From: Monosporascus cannonballus
Lineage: Eukaryota; Ascomycota; Sordariomycetes; Xylariales
Assembly (NCBI GenBank): GCA_004154925.1
Contig: QJNS01000312.1
Span: forward strand, 1-64,000
DNA: 64,000 nt
Reading direction: 5' to 3'
The position numbers and the translations under genes were made by a program. This document shows positions 1 through 10,220 of this stretch, piece by piece. The notes under the pieces were generated by a model. That model saw only the letters and a program-made list of their open reading frames with translations, searched no databases and was not told where the DNA came from. The stretch's first letter is position 1. Every line of letters starts with the position of its first letter.

Positions 1-82
1 GGTGCATGGCAGCGCCCCCCCCCCCCCCGGATGAATGACTTACCCCCGAGGCATTCATAGAAGGCTCACAGATTCAATACAG

Positions 83-1135
83 CTCTTCTACACCGCGCAA
101 ACCTTCTACAAGCTCACCACGAACCTGACGAAGTCATCCATCCTCCTACTCTATCTGCGCATCTTCGTGCAGACCTGGTTCCGGATCACGTGCTACGTTC
201 TCCTGGGAACCATCTTGACGTACATGGTTGGGACGACGGCGTCGTCGATATGGCAGTGCAGCCCCGTCGCTCGGGCGTGGGACAAGTCCCTTCCCGGGAC
301 CTGCATCGACCTCACCGCGAACTGGTACGCCAACGCCGGGTTCTCGATCGCGACCGACGTCGTCATCCTGACGCTGCCGATGTTTCCCATCTACCGGTCG
401 CAGCTACCGTCCTCTCAGAGACTGGCGCTCATCGTCGTCTTTACGTTAGGTATCTTGTAAGCAAGCATCTCGCACTCTCCCCCTCCCCCCTTTTTTTTCG
501 GGAACACACACAACCCGCCTTTGTTTTTCCCCAAGGAGCCGTCATCGTCCGGCCCGAACTGATTCCACATATCCACCTGAACTGTCGCTGATATATATGC
601 CAGCGTCACAATCACCAGCATCCTGCGCATGCAGACCCTGGGGTTATCGTCCACGAGCCCGGACCCGACGCACGACGTCGCGTCTTCGGTCTGGACGGTG
701 GTCGAGCAGAACGTGGCCGTCATCTGCGCCTGTCTGCCGATGTGCAAGCGCCTTCTGGGGCGCCTCTTCCCATCCGTCTTCGACCGCGCCGCCTCGAAGT
801 CCGCGCCCTCGTCCTCCTCGTGGCCGGCGCCCAGGTACCCTCTTGACCTGGACCCGGAGTTCGGTGGTGGCGGCAAGTCCTACGTCCGCTCGGCTGTCTG
901 GATCCGGATCCGTGACAGCAACGGGGAGAAGTTTAGCCCTCGGATGTCGCCGTCCGTCAGCGCCCCTTTTTATGCGACCAGCGACAGTGGGAGCGAGGAG
1001 TACATATTGGAGACTGTTAGGACGAGGGCGTATTGTGGTGACGGTACGGATGTGGACCATCATGGCATTCGTAAGATTACGCAGTACGGAGTCATATATA
1101 AGGAGCAAGCATCAAGGGTGGCGATAAGCTGTTGA
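83..1135 (+). CDS. PTH11-like integral membrane protein (rhodopsin/SAT4 domain), 5' partial
   Basis: This is the C-terminal part of a fungal seven-helix membrane protein of the PTH11/SAT4 'rhodopsin-like' superfamily, proposed plasma-membrane receptors. The first visible exon starts after an acceptor around 82 and runs to 456. A GTAAGC donor at 457 and an acceptor ending at 603 remove 147 bp and restore the frame, giving the family-typical join GIFVTITSILRM. Exon 2 runs 604-1135. Visible hallmarks are the helix LTKSSILLLYLRIF, the segment WQCSPVARAWDKS after a membrane helix, and a polar Ser-rich cytoplasmic tail. The first helices lie upstream of the window; the in-frame ATG at 35 is probably inside an intron and is not the start. 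The fold call is firm; ligand and function are unknown. Confidence 0.85.
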
Positions 1136-1668
1136 CTTATTCAAGGTTTATCTACATCTTCAAATAGGCGAGGAACCATTCTTCTCGCATCTGTAGAAGA
1201 GGTCCGGTGGTGCAGCGTGCCCGAGTTCTTTATTCCAAGCCTACCTATACGAGCAATGGCGAGTATTTTGAACTGCGATCGAGAACGAACTGCGAACCAA
1301 CCCCGTCCACTTTCGAGTCTTGCCTGCCAGGCTCTGATCAAAATAGCCGAGCCACCTCCGACAACCTAGGTACCATTCCGTCGCTGCTATCTATATATTC
1401 CGACCGAAATTCCTCTTCCCGACAGCCGAATCATCATTAGCGTTGATCGCCTGTTATGAAGCATTGTAGTGTTATCATCGACCAAGTTTTTATTCTCCGA
1501 TTCCCGTAATTCGGCTGCCGGATATAAAGGTGGCTCAACAATTTGGATCAGAACCTGCGTGTGTAACTGAGCTTCCAAAGCGTCCGTAAACCATCGCAAT
1601 ACAGCTTCTAAGCTTAAGAAGAGAGTTAAAGTCCTCCTGACTCCATGGTGCACAACAGTAGAACCCCT
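1136..1668. other. Intergenic stretch, no supported gene
   Basis: This is the space between the convergent PTH11-like gene and the carbonic anhydrase relic. Only short overlapping ORFs on both strands are present and none resembles a known protein. Confidence 0.4.
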
Positions 1669-2404
1669 TCAAAGGAACCGATCTGTCAGCCACTCCCAAA
1701 CAATCCTCCTCGCCCTCCCCGTCTTGACCTCGTAAACCCACCCGCTAATGCCAACATTATTTCCATAACCCCCCCTCCCCCTCTCAAGCTCATCTCCGAG
1801 GTGCTCAAACGGCAGGAAGTCGATCTCGGCGGCCTGCGCGGCGGCCGCCCGCGGGGCCCTGGTTCCGGACGACGAGCGCGCGCCCCTCCGCGTTGCCGAA
1901 CATCAGCATCCCGCCACCCGTGTGCTTGGCGACGACGATCTCGCGCGTGCCCAGCTGCTGGTGGCCGATGACCATTGACCGCAGCGCGCCGAGCCCCTCG
2001 CGTTGCGCACCACGTGCGCGTCGCCCGGCGCAATTCCCGAGCAGAGAATTCAATGCGCACGTCCATGCAGGTCACTATAGGAGACGCCGGTGGTGTTTAT
2101 AAAACCGGCTGGTAGGTAAGGTGGGGGCTTGGGGCACTAGGTAGGTAGGTGGGTGGGTAGGAGTGGATGGATGGGTGAATAGGGGAGGTCAGGGTTGGAT
2201 GCGGTGCCCGGGAGAGAAGCTGACGCAGGTGCGGAAGTGGACTGGGGCGGGATGAGATGGGGGCGTGGTGTTCATAAGAGGCGTGTATATATATGTATGC
2301 ATGAGATACTTCTTCGCGGGAGAGAAGACCAAGTCGCCCTGCGTGAAAGTGGCCGCGTATTGAGCGTTCTTCTCCAGGAGGTTCTGGATTCCGGACTCGG
2401 CCAT
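1669..2404 (-). pseudogene. Decayed beta-class carbonic anhydrase
   Basis: Read on the minus strand, the 5' piece (ATG at 2404) encodes MAESGIQNLLEKNAQYAATF, a typical start of fungal beta-carbonic anhydrases (CO2 hydration, zinc enzyme). After a presumed intron come VTCMDVRI (about 2066-2045), GIAPGDAHVVRNA in a second frame, then LRSMVIGHQQLGTREIVVAKHTGGG in a third (about 1983-1905). AAAAQAAEIDFLPFEHLGDELE needs a further shift, and the tail VGISGWVYEVKTGRARRIV ends at TGA 1669. At least three frameshifts and a small deletion before the tail break the frame. The motif normally HTGCGM reads HTGGGM, so the zinc-ligand Cys is gone. Sequencing error could explain some indels but not the lost ligand plus the deletion. 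Identity is sure; loss of function is very likely. Confidence 0.82.
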
Positions 2405-3237
2405 GATTTAGTTACGGTAGGTTCTATGCTTCTTCGTATAATTGAGTGATCCCTAGAGAACCGGTAATGGCAAAGTAGCTTCTGCAGCTAGCTGCTTGAT
2501 ACCTATCCTGCCTTGGAAGCCTGCGACAGCCCGTGTATATTTGAGGGTTCTTCCCCGGACCTACTGTTCATCTACACATATTTTATATAGGCGTGAACAT
2601 GTATAGGGCTGTGCAGAGCCGCCTTTCACTCTGCGCATGATGCGAGATTGGCGGATTAGCACCTGATCCCGGATTCGTGAAGGCTGGGAGAGACATATGG
2701 ATGTGATTTGGAGAAGCGAGGAATCTTCGGTCTGCTGCACCCCCTTTCCCCGTCAAATTCACGGCGCCCGAAAGGGGAGCATGTCCTCACTTAGACGACG
2801 ACGATCGGGACATCTCAACCCCCCCGTGAGTGAATACATACCGCATCTCATTCAGCGGGCGACAGGATTGGAGCATTCGGAATCAGGATTTGCGGTATTT
2901 GGGAGTGTTGAGACACTGATATCTTGAGTACGGTGCATAATCCTCGGCTGAGTGAGTACTTGTGAGACCGACGATCCAAGGACACGATGAAGAATCACCG
3001 TTTCAAAGCTACAGACGATGGAATGAATAATTTATCAAATCCTTCCTCGTATTTGATGTTCGATTACAATATTATGATATATCTAGTGTGCTGGCCAGAG
3101 CCCCTTATTCATGATCTATCTCATTCCCAGACCATACACCGTGGTATATATGCCGCCGTCTTCCATGTAGACTAATCCCCCAACGCCGAAAGATGCAAAG
3201 CCGCCAATTCCGTTCAACAGATTGACGTTCGTGTTAA
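2405..3237. other. Intergenic stretch, no supported gene
   Basis: The decayed gene above starts at its left edge. Low-complexity GGTAGG/GGATGG repeats lie at about 2133-2180, inside the presumed intron of that relic rather than here. Short ORFs between 2697 and 3175 look random. Confidence 0.35.
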
Positions 3238-3567
3238 TCATATGATATAGGCGGCAGCAACACCGGCTAACGCTAATAAACCGACGCCGTGGACGGAGGC
3301 CCCGCCCGTAGCTATCGGCGCGGGCTCGCCAGTCTCGGTAGGTGGCGGTACCGGCGTCGCTGTTGCCGAATACGTGCCGTTGGCCGTGGGGCTGGGGAAA
3401 CCCGTCGAACCAGTGCCCATGGTGGCGCCGCCGGTGCCGTAGAAGTAACCGGTGTCCGTACCCATAATGATGGTAGTCATCGAGTGAAGCGGGGCGGTGA
3501 GTGTCGGGTATTGGATGACATTGGCGGAGGCAGCCGCCAGGAGAGACAGAGCAACGGCGGCCTTCAT
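3238..3567 (-). CDS. Small secreted, probably GPI-anchored protein
   Basis: This single-exon frame of 109 residues begins MKAAVALSLLAAASA, a clear signal peptide with likely cleavage after ASA. The mature part is short and rich in Thr, Ser, Pro and Gly, with one N-glycosylation sequon (NGT). It ends in a hydrophobic tail, VGLLALAGVAAAYII, preceded by a small-residue stretch (ATGGAS) suited to GPI transfer. The layout of signal peptide, Ser/Thr-rich stalk and hydrophobic C-terminus is typical of GPI-anchored fungal cell-surface proteins. There is no cysteine and no catalytic motif. Function is unknown; a wall or surface role is inferred from architecture only. Confidence 0.75.
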   Translation of the reverse strand: MKAAVALSLLAAASANVIQYPTLTAPLHSMTTIIMGTDTGYFYGTGGATMGTGSTGFPSPTANGTYSATATPVPPPTETGEPAPIATGGASVHGVGLLALAGVAAAYII

Positions 3568-4800
3568 ATTTTTGAAGATATGAGATCGGTCGAGTTCTTC
3601 TGTCCTTTAATACTTTAGGGAAACTTGAGACTCTTTGACGGAAGATAATCCAGTCGGTAGAGCAGTGTTTGGGCTTGTCAAGACTGATATGTAGTGTGAA
3701 AAATAGGACGTAGACACTTAGGAAATCTAGGAGGCTGGATGGTATCGAGGAGTGACGTTTAGGACAGATATCAATCGTTTAGCTTGGTATCAGATTGAAG
3801 AGGTGATACCTAGGATGATGAGGCGACTACCTCGACCGAAGGAGCAAGACTTCTTACTCTCTTATATTCATCTAGTGTCTATTGGGGCTGGCAAATTCTC
3901 GAAGCTGACGCGTGTTCGAGACGAGTCTGTGGTTTGGGATGCTTCGTCTGACTGATGATCTTTGCCTCTGATTCGTGTTCCATGAATAGCAGCATGCGTC
4001 AGTCAGGCAGGCGGGGGCAGGACAGGCTGTTCAAGACATACCACCACAGAATACAGCGCAGAACCTCCCTCAACCGTCTCATTGGTGCGTAGGACGAGTG
4101 TCTGGGCCAACACCGCCCCAAGGTGGCGAGCACCATACCCTAATCGGGCAGATCTTCATTCCACTAACTATTTTGGCGTCCTCAGCTACCGGTAGAATTC
4201 AGAGGCAGGGTGTCTGTTGTATGATGTGGCTGAGCTGGGCTTTGCCGTCACGAGATTAGTCAGTTTCTTGACAAAATAACTGCATGTCTCATAACTGAAT
4301 GAGGGGATCGAATAATGAAGATTGGTCAGTATTATTAGATCATTCGGCTACATATAGTAGAACGCCGGCACTGTTCGGATTCAGTTCCTAATAGATGTCT
4401 CGCGTAGCTGTATAAGATATTAAGATGGTAAAGTCCCCGTAACTGCCATCGTGTGGCTGCGATGGAGCGATTTGACAAGTGCATCCCTGAGACCATCCAT
4501 GTCTAGGTAGTTGCGACATCCAGGTTTCGGGTGTGTTCGAGGCAGGTTGGGTGATGACGTAACTTGAATTGACTACGTGAGGTGCCGGCCGTCGGAGCTC
4601 CCCAGCCAGCCGAAACCGCTGCGGCAACGGGCCGCCACGACGTGTCGGATGGCGGAACCATAATCCCCCCCTCCCACCTCCCGCTTGGTAACACTGGATG
4701 AGACGCCGGAGGGCTCCAATCCGGTGGTGGAGCTCAAGATCATCTATATCTCAAGCTTCAGGTCATGTCATCACCTGGGCCGTAAAACACGTCCGCGACA
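3568..4800. other. Intergenic stretch between divergent genes
   Basis: This holds the upstream regions of the GPI-anchored protein (left, minus strand) and AIM18 (right, plus strand). The open frames here (for example 3752-3955 and 4388-4694) lack a credible start or any recognisable similarity. Confidence 0.4.
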
Positions 4801-5943
4801 ATGAAGGCACTACATTCGTTGCCAGCCTCTAGAGCCCTGCGCTCTCTCTCGCGACCATCTCCGAGCCGCCTCCTCCAATGCACCCACGCCCAATCGCCGC
4901 AATGCCGGACATTTCTTCGCCCGCAACGGACGTCCCATCGTGCCGTGGAGAACCTCAACCTCAACCGCATGCGCGAGCAGGCGTATGACTACCATATCCG
5001 ACGACGGAATTTCCTCCTGAGCGGCGTGGCGGCCGGCGTCCTCGCCACCTGCTACACAGCCTACCTGCTCTCGGTCGAGCTGCGCAAGCCGAAGAAGTTC
5101 GACTCGGGACTGCCGGACAAGCTCGACCCCTTCAAGGACGAGGCCGGCACGAAGCGCAAGACCATCATACACGACGCTGACGGGAGGGAGGTGGTGCCGA
5201 CGGGCGACAGCACCGTGGCCACGTTCCCGCGGCTGCTGAACGTCGATGTTGCGGCCCGGGAGGGGCAGGAGATGGTCGGCGGTGTCGAGTACACGCTCGT
5301 CGGGCTGGGCACGCGCACCGTCAGCTTCCTCGGCATCCGCGTCTACGTCGTGGGCTACTACGTCGCCACGCAGGACGTCGCCGCCATCCAGGCGCGCCTC
5401 ATCAGGGAGATCAACCCCATCGCGTCGACGCTGATCTCGTCCGAGAAGGAGGAGCTGCGCGCCGCGCTCATGGACCCCGCCCGGGGCGAGCGGATCTGGA
5501 CCGAGGTCCTCCGGGAGGCGCGCCCGCGGTCACTGTTCCGGATCGTGCCCGTCAGGGACACGGACTTCCACCACCTGCGGGACGGATTCGTGCGGGCCAT
5601 CCAGGCCCGGTCGCAGGGCAACGGCGCCGAGTTCAGCGACGAGGCGTTCGGTCTGGCGATGAGGGAATTCCGGGGTCTGTTCAACAGGGGCAAGGTGCCC
5701 AAGGGGAGGGAGCTCCTGCTGTGCCGGGACGCGGCTGGCGAGTTGACCATCACGTACGATGAAGGCAGGGCCGGCCGGGTCACCATCGGCCGGGTGCCCG
5801 AGGAGAGGATATCGAGGTTGTTGTGGCTTAACTATCTCGCTGGCAAACAGGTGGCGTCCGAGCCGGCGCGCAAGAACATCGTCGAGGGCATCATGGAGTT
5901 CGTTGAGAGGCCCATCGGCACCGTTGCTACCCAAGTCGTATGA
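4801..5943 (+). CDS. AIM18: AIM18-like mitochondrial chalcone-isomerase-fold protein
   Basis: This uninterrupted 380-residue protein has an Arg/Ser-rich, acid-poor N-terminus (about residues 1-55) typical of a mitochondrial presequence. A single membrane segment follows at about 72-91 (FLLSGVAAGVLATCYTAYLL). From about 125 to 375 it carries the chalcone-isomerase-like domain of fungal AIM18/AIM46 proteins: VEYTLVGLGTRTVSFLGIRVYVVGYY, a central helical part, and an LLWLNYLAGK segment near the end. Yeast AIM18 is 321 residues, so the length fits with a longer presequence. Known family members sit in mitochondria; no enzyme reaction is established for them. The start ATG gives an immediate presequence. 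It is convergent with the glutaredoxin gene. Confidence 0.88.
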   Translation: MKALHSLPASRALRSLSRPSPSRLLQCTHAQSPQCRTFLRPQRTSHRAVENLNLNRMREQAYDYHIRRRNFLLSGVAAGVLATCYTAYLLSVELRKPKKFDSGLPDKLDPFKDEAGTKRKTIIHDADGREVVPTGDSTVATFPRLLNVDVAAREGQEMVGGVEYTLVGLGTRTVSFLGIRVYVVGYYVATQDVAAIQARLIREINPIASTLISSEKEELRAALMDPARGERIWTEVLREARPRSLFRIVPVRDTDFHHLRDGFVRAIQARSQGNGAEFSDEAFGLAMREFRGLFNRGKVPKGRELLLCRDAAGELTITYDEGRAGRVTIGRVPEERISRLLWLNYLAGKQVASEPARKNIVEGIMEFVERPIGTVATQVV

Positions 5944-6721
5944 TGTATAATCTACGAGGCGAAAACTAACGGCGACATGTATATATTGTAAGCGTTGTGC
6001 TTGGGTGTACGATTACTCTTGTATTAATTACAGACTCCAGTCAGCCGTCTTGGTATACGATTCGTATAGGCACGCGAACGGGGCTATTACTGTAATGCGA
6101 CGATCCCGTAATCAAGTAGCCTAGCTATTAAATTGATTTGGAAGTTATCAGATACCTATCCTACGCCCTCAATCGGGTGCTTGCTACTGTTCGACCAAAA
6201 CTTGGAGAGAGTGACCGCGGCATCGATCAAGCTTTCTGATCCGAGTTTTTAGATATCTGGACTAGAAGAGGCATGTCAAGGTCAATTCAGTGACTAATCC
6301 ACATGCCCCTCCCTCGTTTAGAACATGTTGTACGGTGTTGCACGGAGACGATACATTTCTTGGCAGCGCCCCTTTCTCTCCGTGATACTTTTCTCGGGAA
6401 CTTATCTCGGGCACTATTCTGACAACATGTCAAGTAATATTTCCTTCCGGTAACACTCTAAATTTCATCTATCGTGTCGTTATAAAACCGTTGATCTATC
6501 TCTAATAGCGTATCTCCTTGGACGAAAGCAATCAGAGCCCTGAGTCGAAGCTCCTCAGTATATCGCTTAAGCATGTAGACGATTCGAGCCACCGTTGCAC
6601 CAACTCATCCGGCGCACACTTCATCTCGTCTCCTCGGAAGCTCCCGACTCCGCTCCACGCCTCGGGTGCGGGACAAGCCATTCGCAGGCAGGCGCTGCTG
6701 CTCGTAAGGGGTTTCGAAAAA
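5944..6721. other. Convergent 3' intergenic stretch
   Basis: This is the tail-to-tail space between AIM18 and the glutaredoxin gene. The plus-strand frame 6518-7012 is the antisense shadow of the glutaredoxin exon. Nothing else is supported. Confidence 0.45.
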
Positions 6722-7312
<591 letters not shown>

Positions 7313-8266
7313 GGAGAGGTTGGTCTCGGACTGTGTCCAGAGGGATGACCACGATGCGAAGGAAAAGAAGGGTGGGGTCCCTTTATATCAGATATCTAGT
7401 TACTGGAATACCTAGACCGGGGGGGATTTGTCAGGGTGGCTTTGGGGATGCACCGGATGTGTGTAACTTGGCTGCTAAAGGCTGTGACGGGTCTATCAGT
7501 AGGACGCAGCTATGATGACGACCGATGCGACACACCGGACTCCGAAGATTTCTAAGTGGATGACGGTGCAATTGGTCTAATTATGGAGCCAGAACGCTCT
7601 TCAGTCCTGGAGCTAACTATGATATCAGGCCGAATTTTTAATGAACTGCCATGCAGTAATGTGCCGCGCTAGTGGCCACGCCATGCAAACAGGTAGGTAC
7701 AGCATTCACATGGGCTAACGACTAGGCACATAATAACTACAATAAATCATTGCAGCAAATAAATGTTAGTAATTACGATGGAAAGTGCATAGTAACTATT
7801 ACAAACATTTCGTGGCATATCTGCCGGACGGCGACAAGGCGTCAGTTGCACCAATTTTTTAGGGGGTCATTGACCTAAAACATTGGCTAGGCCCACTGAA
7901 TCCCTATTAAATTGCGCTACTTCACAGAAACGCGGGTGCGAAGGTGCTTTAAGTGTTAATGTCCATAGTATCGTTGTTTTTAATTCCTTTAATTCATTAA
8001 ATTTATTTAAGAATTTTTTTAACGGGATACGGTAAGTAAGGCTTTAAATTCTAGGTAATAGTATTTAGTCCTATGGACAATATTTCGTTGCGCCGAATGC
8101 GATGTTGCTATTTGTAACAATAACCGGTGCTGGTACTTATATCATAGTATAAAAATAGGTGCGGCTAAAGGTAGCTTTTCCTACGGAAGCTGATGGGTAC
8201 AATGCGCGAATAAAAAAAAGGATGCCATCTTTCTCTGCCATCATCGTCCCATTATTCGCCATCTCA

Positions 8267-8305
8267 GGCAAAATAGCCGAGCCTTAGCGAGTCGGCCTTT
8301 TTGCC
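8267..8305. repeat. Stem-loop (imperfect palindrome)
   Basis: The arms GGCAAAA at 8267-8273 and TTTTGCC at 8299-8305 pair perfectly. The next seven positions pair at five sites (GCCGA with TCGGC), leaving a loop of about 11 nt. It lies inside AT-rich DNA, just upstream of the tRNA-like segment. It may be the end of a degraded mobile element; function is unknown. Confidence 0.5.
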
Positions 8306-8337
8306 GCGGGGCAACAGCTGTGAATAATATTCTTCAA

Positions 8338-8398
8338 GACGAGCGTAGCGCAGTGGACTTGAGCTTTGAGATCAGAAATTCGAAGTTAAAAGGCGTGG
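8338..8398 (+). repeat. tRNA-like segment, possible SINE head or tRNA relic
   Basis: TAGCGCAGTGG at 8346-8356 matches the RNA polymerase III A-box. TTCGAAGTT at 8379-8387 is a degraded B-box at the right distance (about 33 nt). No acceptor stem can be folded around them, so this is not a working tRNA. A tRNA-derived SINE head or a dead tRNA is possible, and chance cannot be excluded. Confidence 0.25.
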
Positions 8399-9186
8399 CC
8401 AGTCATACTCTTTTCAAATGAATGAATAAAATTGTTCAATAAAAATAGCTACATCATATAAACCCTTATTTCGCGCTCTTCTTAATAATAATTGTTCAAT
8501 TTTTAACTAGCGTTATACACGGTGATGTTGGTCCTTAGAATAGATGGGTTCTCTGAGAAAAGTGCAAAAATATTTACGGCACCACCCGAGGGGCGCGCAG
8601 GGCGGCCATAGCTACTTGGCAGTAGACGTTACCAGCGGAATGACGCAACACAGGGAATTTGCCCACATCCAACGTCGTGGATATACGTAAACCTGAGGCT
8701 CAAGGCTTATCGGCTGTATGCATATTTGTCTGAGGTCCATGGAATATGCCATGAACTCAACGCCCACGAACAAAGGCGTGTTACTCGAGGCTACCCAATT
8801 TTCCAAACTTCGTCCCGTTCTCCTAGAGCATCCGTAGATGCGACCAACCAGCCGGCATAGCCGATTAAGCGTATCCCCTCGGGACAATGCGACAGGGGAT
8901 AGTTACGTAAGACAAAACGAGGCAATCGCCGGCTCTTGTAAGCGGCAACCCGGAATCTTGACACAGCGAATGTTGTCTCTATGCCACAAACAGGAGCTCC
9001 ACTTGTGTGACAAGTGGTTCTCTCTTCTACGAGCCTACATACTACCTACTTGTTAGGTATGCAAGTAAGTAAGCAGTAGTGCAGGGAGAGTGGTACTGCC
9101 CATGCACACAACGTCTACAATAGCTTAATAGTGCATGGGCATAGGTACTTAGAGTAGGTAAGTAGCTACCCGTGATACCTACGACG

Positions 9187-9211
9187 CTGCAGGCTGCAGG
9201 CTGCAGGCTGC
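9187..9211. repeat. Short tandem repeat (GGCTGCA)n
   Basis: About three and a half copies of GGCTGCA occur in a row, ending in GGCTGCC. It is a minor tandem repeat in non-coding DNA. Confidence 0.6.
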
Positions 9212-10220
9212 CGGATTTACTACTGTCTGACATGAAGATGTCGTTGAACTCATGAACTACGTAACTCAGAGCCCTTTGTACAATAGGAATCGGCTGACTG
9301 GGGAGACTACATACTTAGGTAGGTACCTATATTCGATTATCTGCTGTACGGAGTAGATAATAGTATTTTCCTTTGAATATGTGGAACTTTTGAGAGGTCA
9401 CGCCCATGAGTTTACATGATATGACCCCTGGATTACCTACTCGGAATTCCCCCATTGTGGGACAGCCTTATCCATGATTGGCTCCCTCCAAAGTACGGAA
9501 AGTGGCAGAGTGGCCTCTGCTCTCAATTCTCACCAATTGCACCTTCATCAACCACCGAACAGTTGAATGCCACACGACTCGATTCTACTTAAACGTAATG
9601 ACTCGCAGGTAATGACAACTCATCAGAACACCCGCAATTGGACCATCCCGTCGCCATCCCGCCGCCGTACGACCACCGTGATCGATCCTGCAGTTGCTCC
9701 ATATACTGGCCGATCTTATCAGCGGCTGCTTCGGCTGACTTGGGAAAAAGTTCCGTCTGTTCGTCGGTTTGAGACCGATTAGCTCGAGTCGGGGTCATTC
9801 GATTGCCGTAAGACTGTCGAGTTCTGCTGAGCCGCCACATTGGAAGCTTATCCTTTTTGTAGATTACTTCGATAATACTAGGACGAGGTAAAAATCGGAG
9901 GAGCTGCAAACCGCGGCAAACGAAGCGGACTTGGTTCATCTCGATAAGGCCGAGAAGTATTCCTACCTCTCTGCCTGCCCCACAGAGGGCAGCAGGAAGC
10001 TCACGATAACGACCACCTATTGTCTGGTTGACCTGCACCTGAGACCGGCATTGTACATTACCCATTGACGCACCGATTCCCTGCATCGACTCCCCTGAGG
10101 TAACTCGAGGCCACAAGATAAATAATATCGCCTCCGATCCCGAACGAGAGCGTCCTAGTTGTTGTTGATTCGCTTTCCTGGCAGTCCTTTCCTACAAGGA
10201 CAACGGAATATCTCGCCAAG

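Larger units (their letters stand above)
7313..10220. other. Long, partly AT-rich gene-free stretch
   Basis: Roughly 7640-8560 is AT-rich with runs such as TTAATTTAAT and has no coding character. It holds a hairpin (8267-8305) and a tRNA-like segment (8346-8387). From about 9040 to 9360 the sequence is rich in GTAGGTA/TACCTA words and a short GGCTGCA tandem. The ORFs at 8612-8887 and 9589-10116 show no recognisable domain. The right part should contain the promoter, and perhaps a 5' exon, of the BAG-domain gene. Confidence 0.4.

Noticed and set aside
35..82. ATG at 35 as start of the PTH11-like protein
   Set aside because: It lies before a likely acceptor, the following residues do not look like the family, and the first membrane helices are missing.
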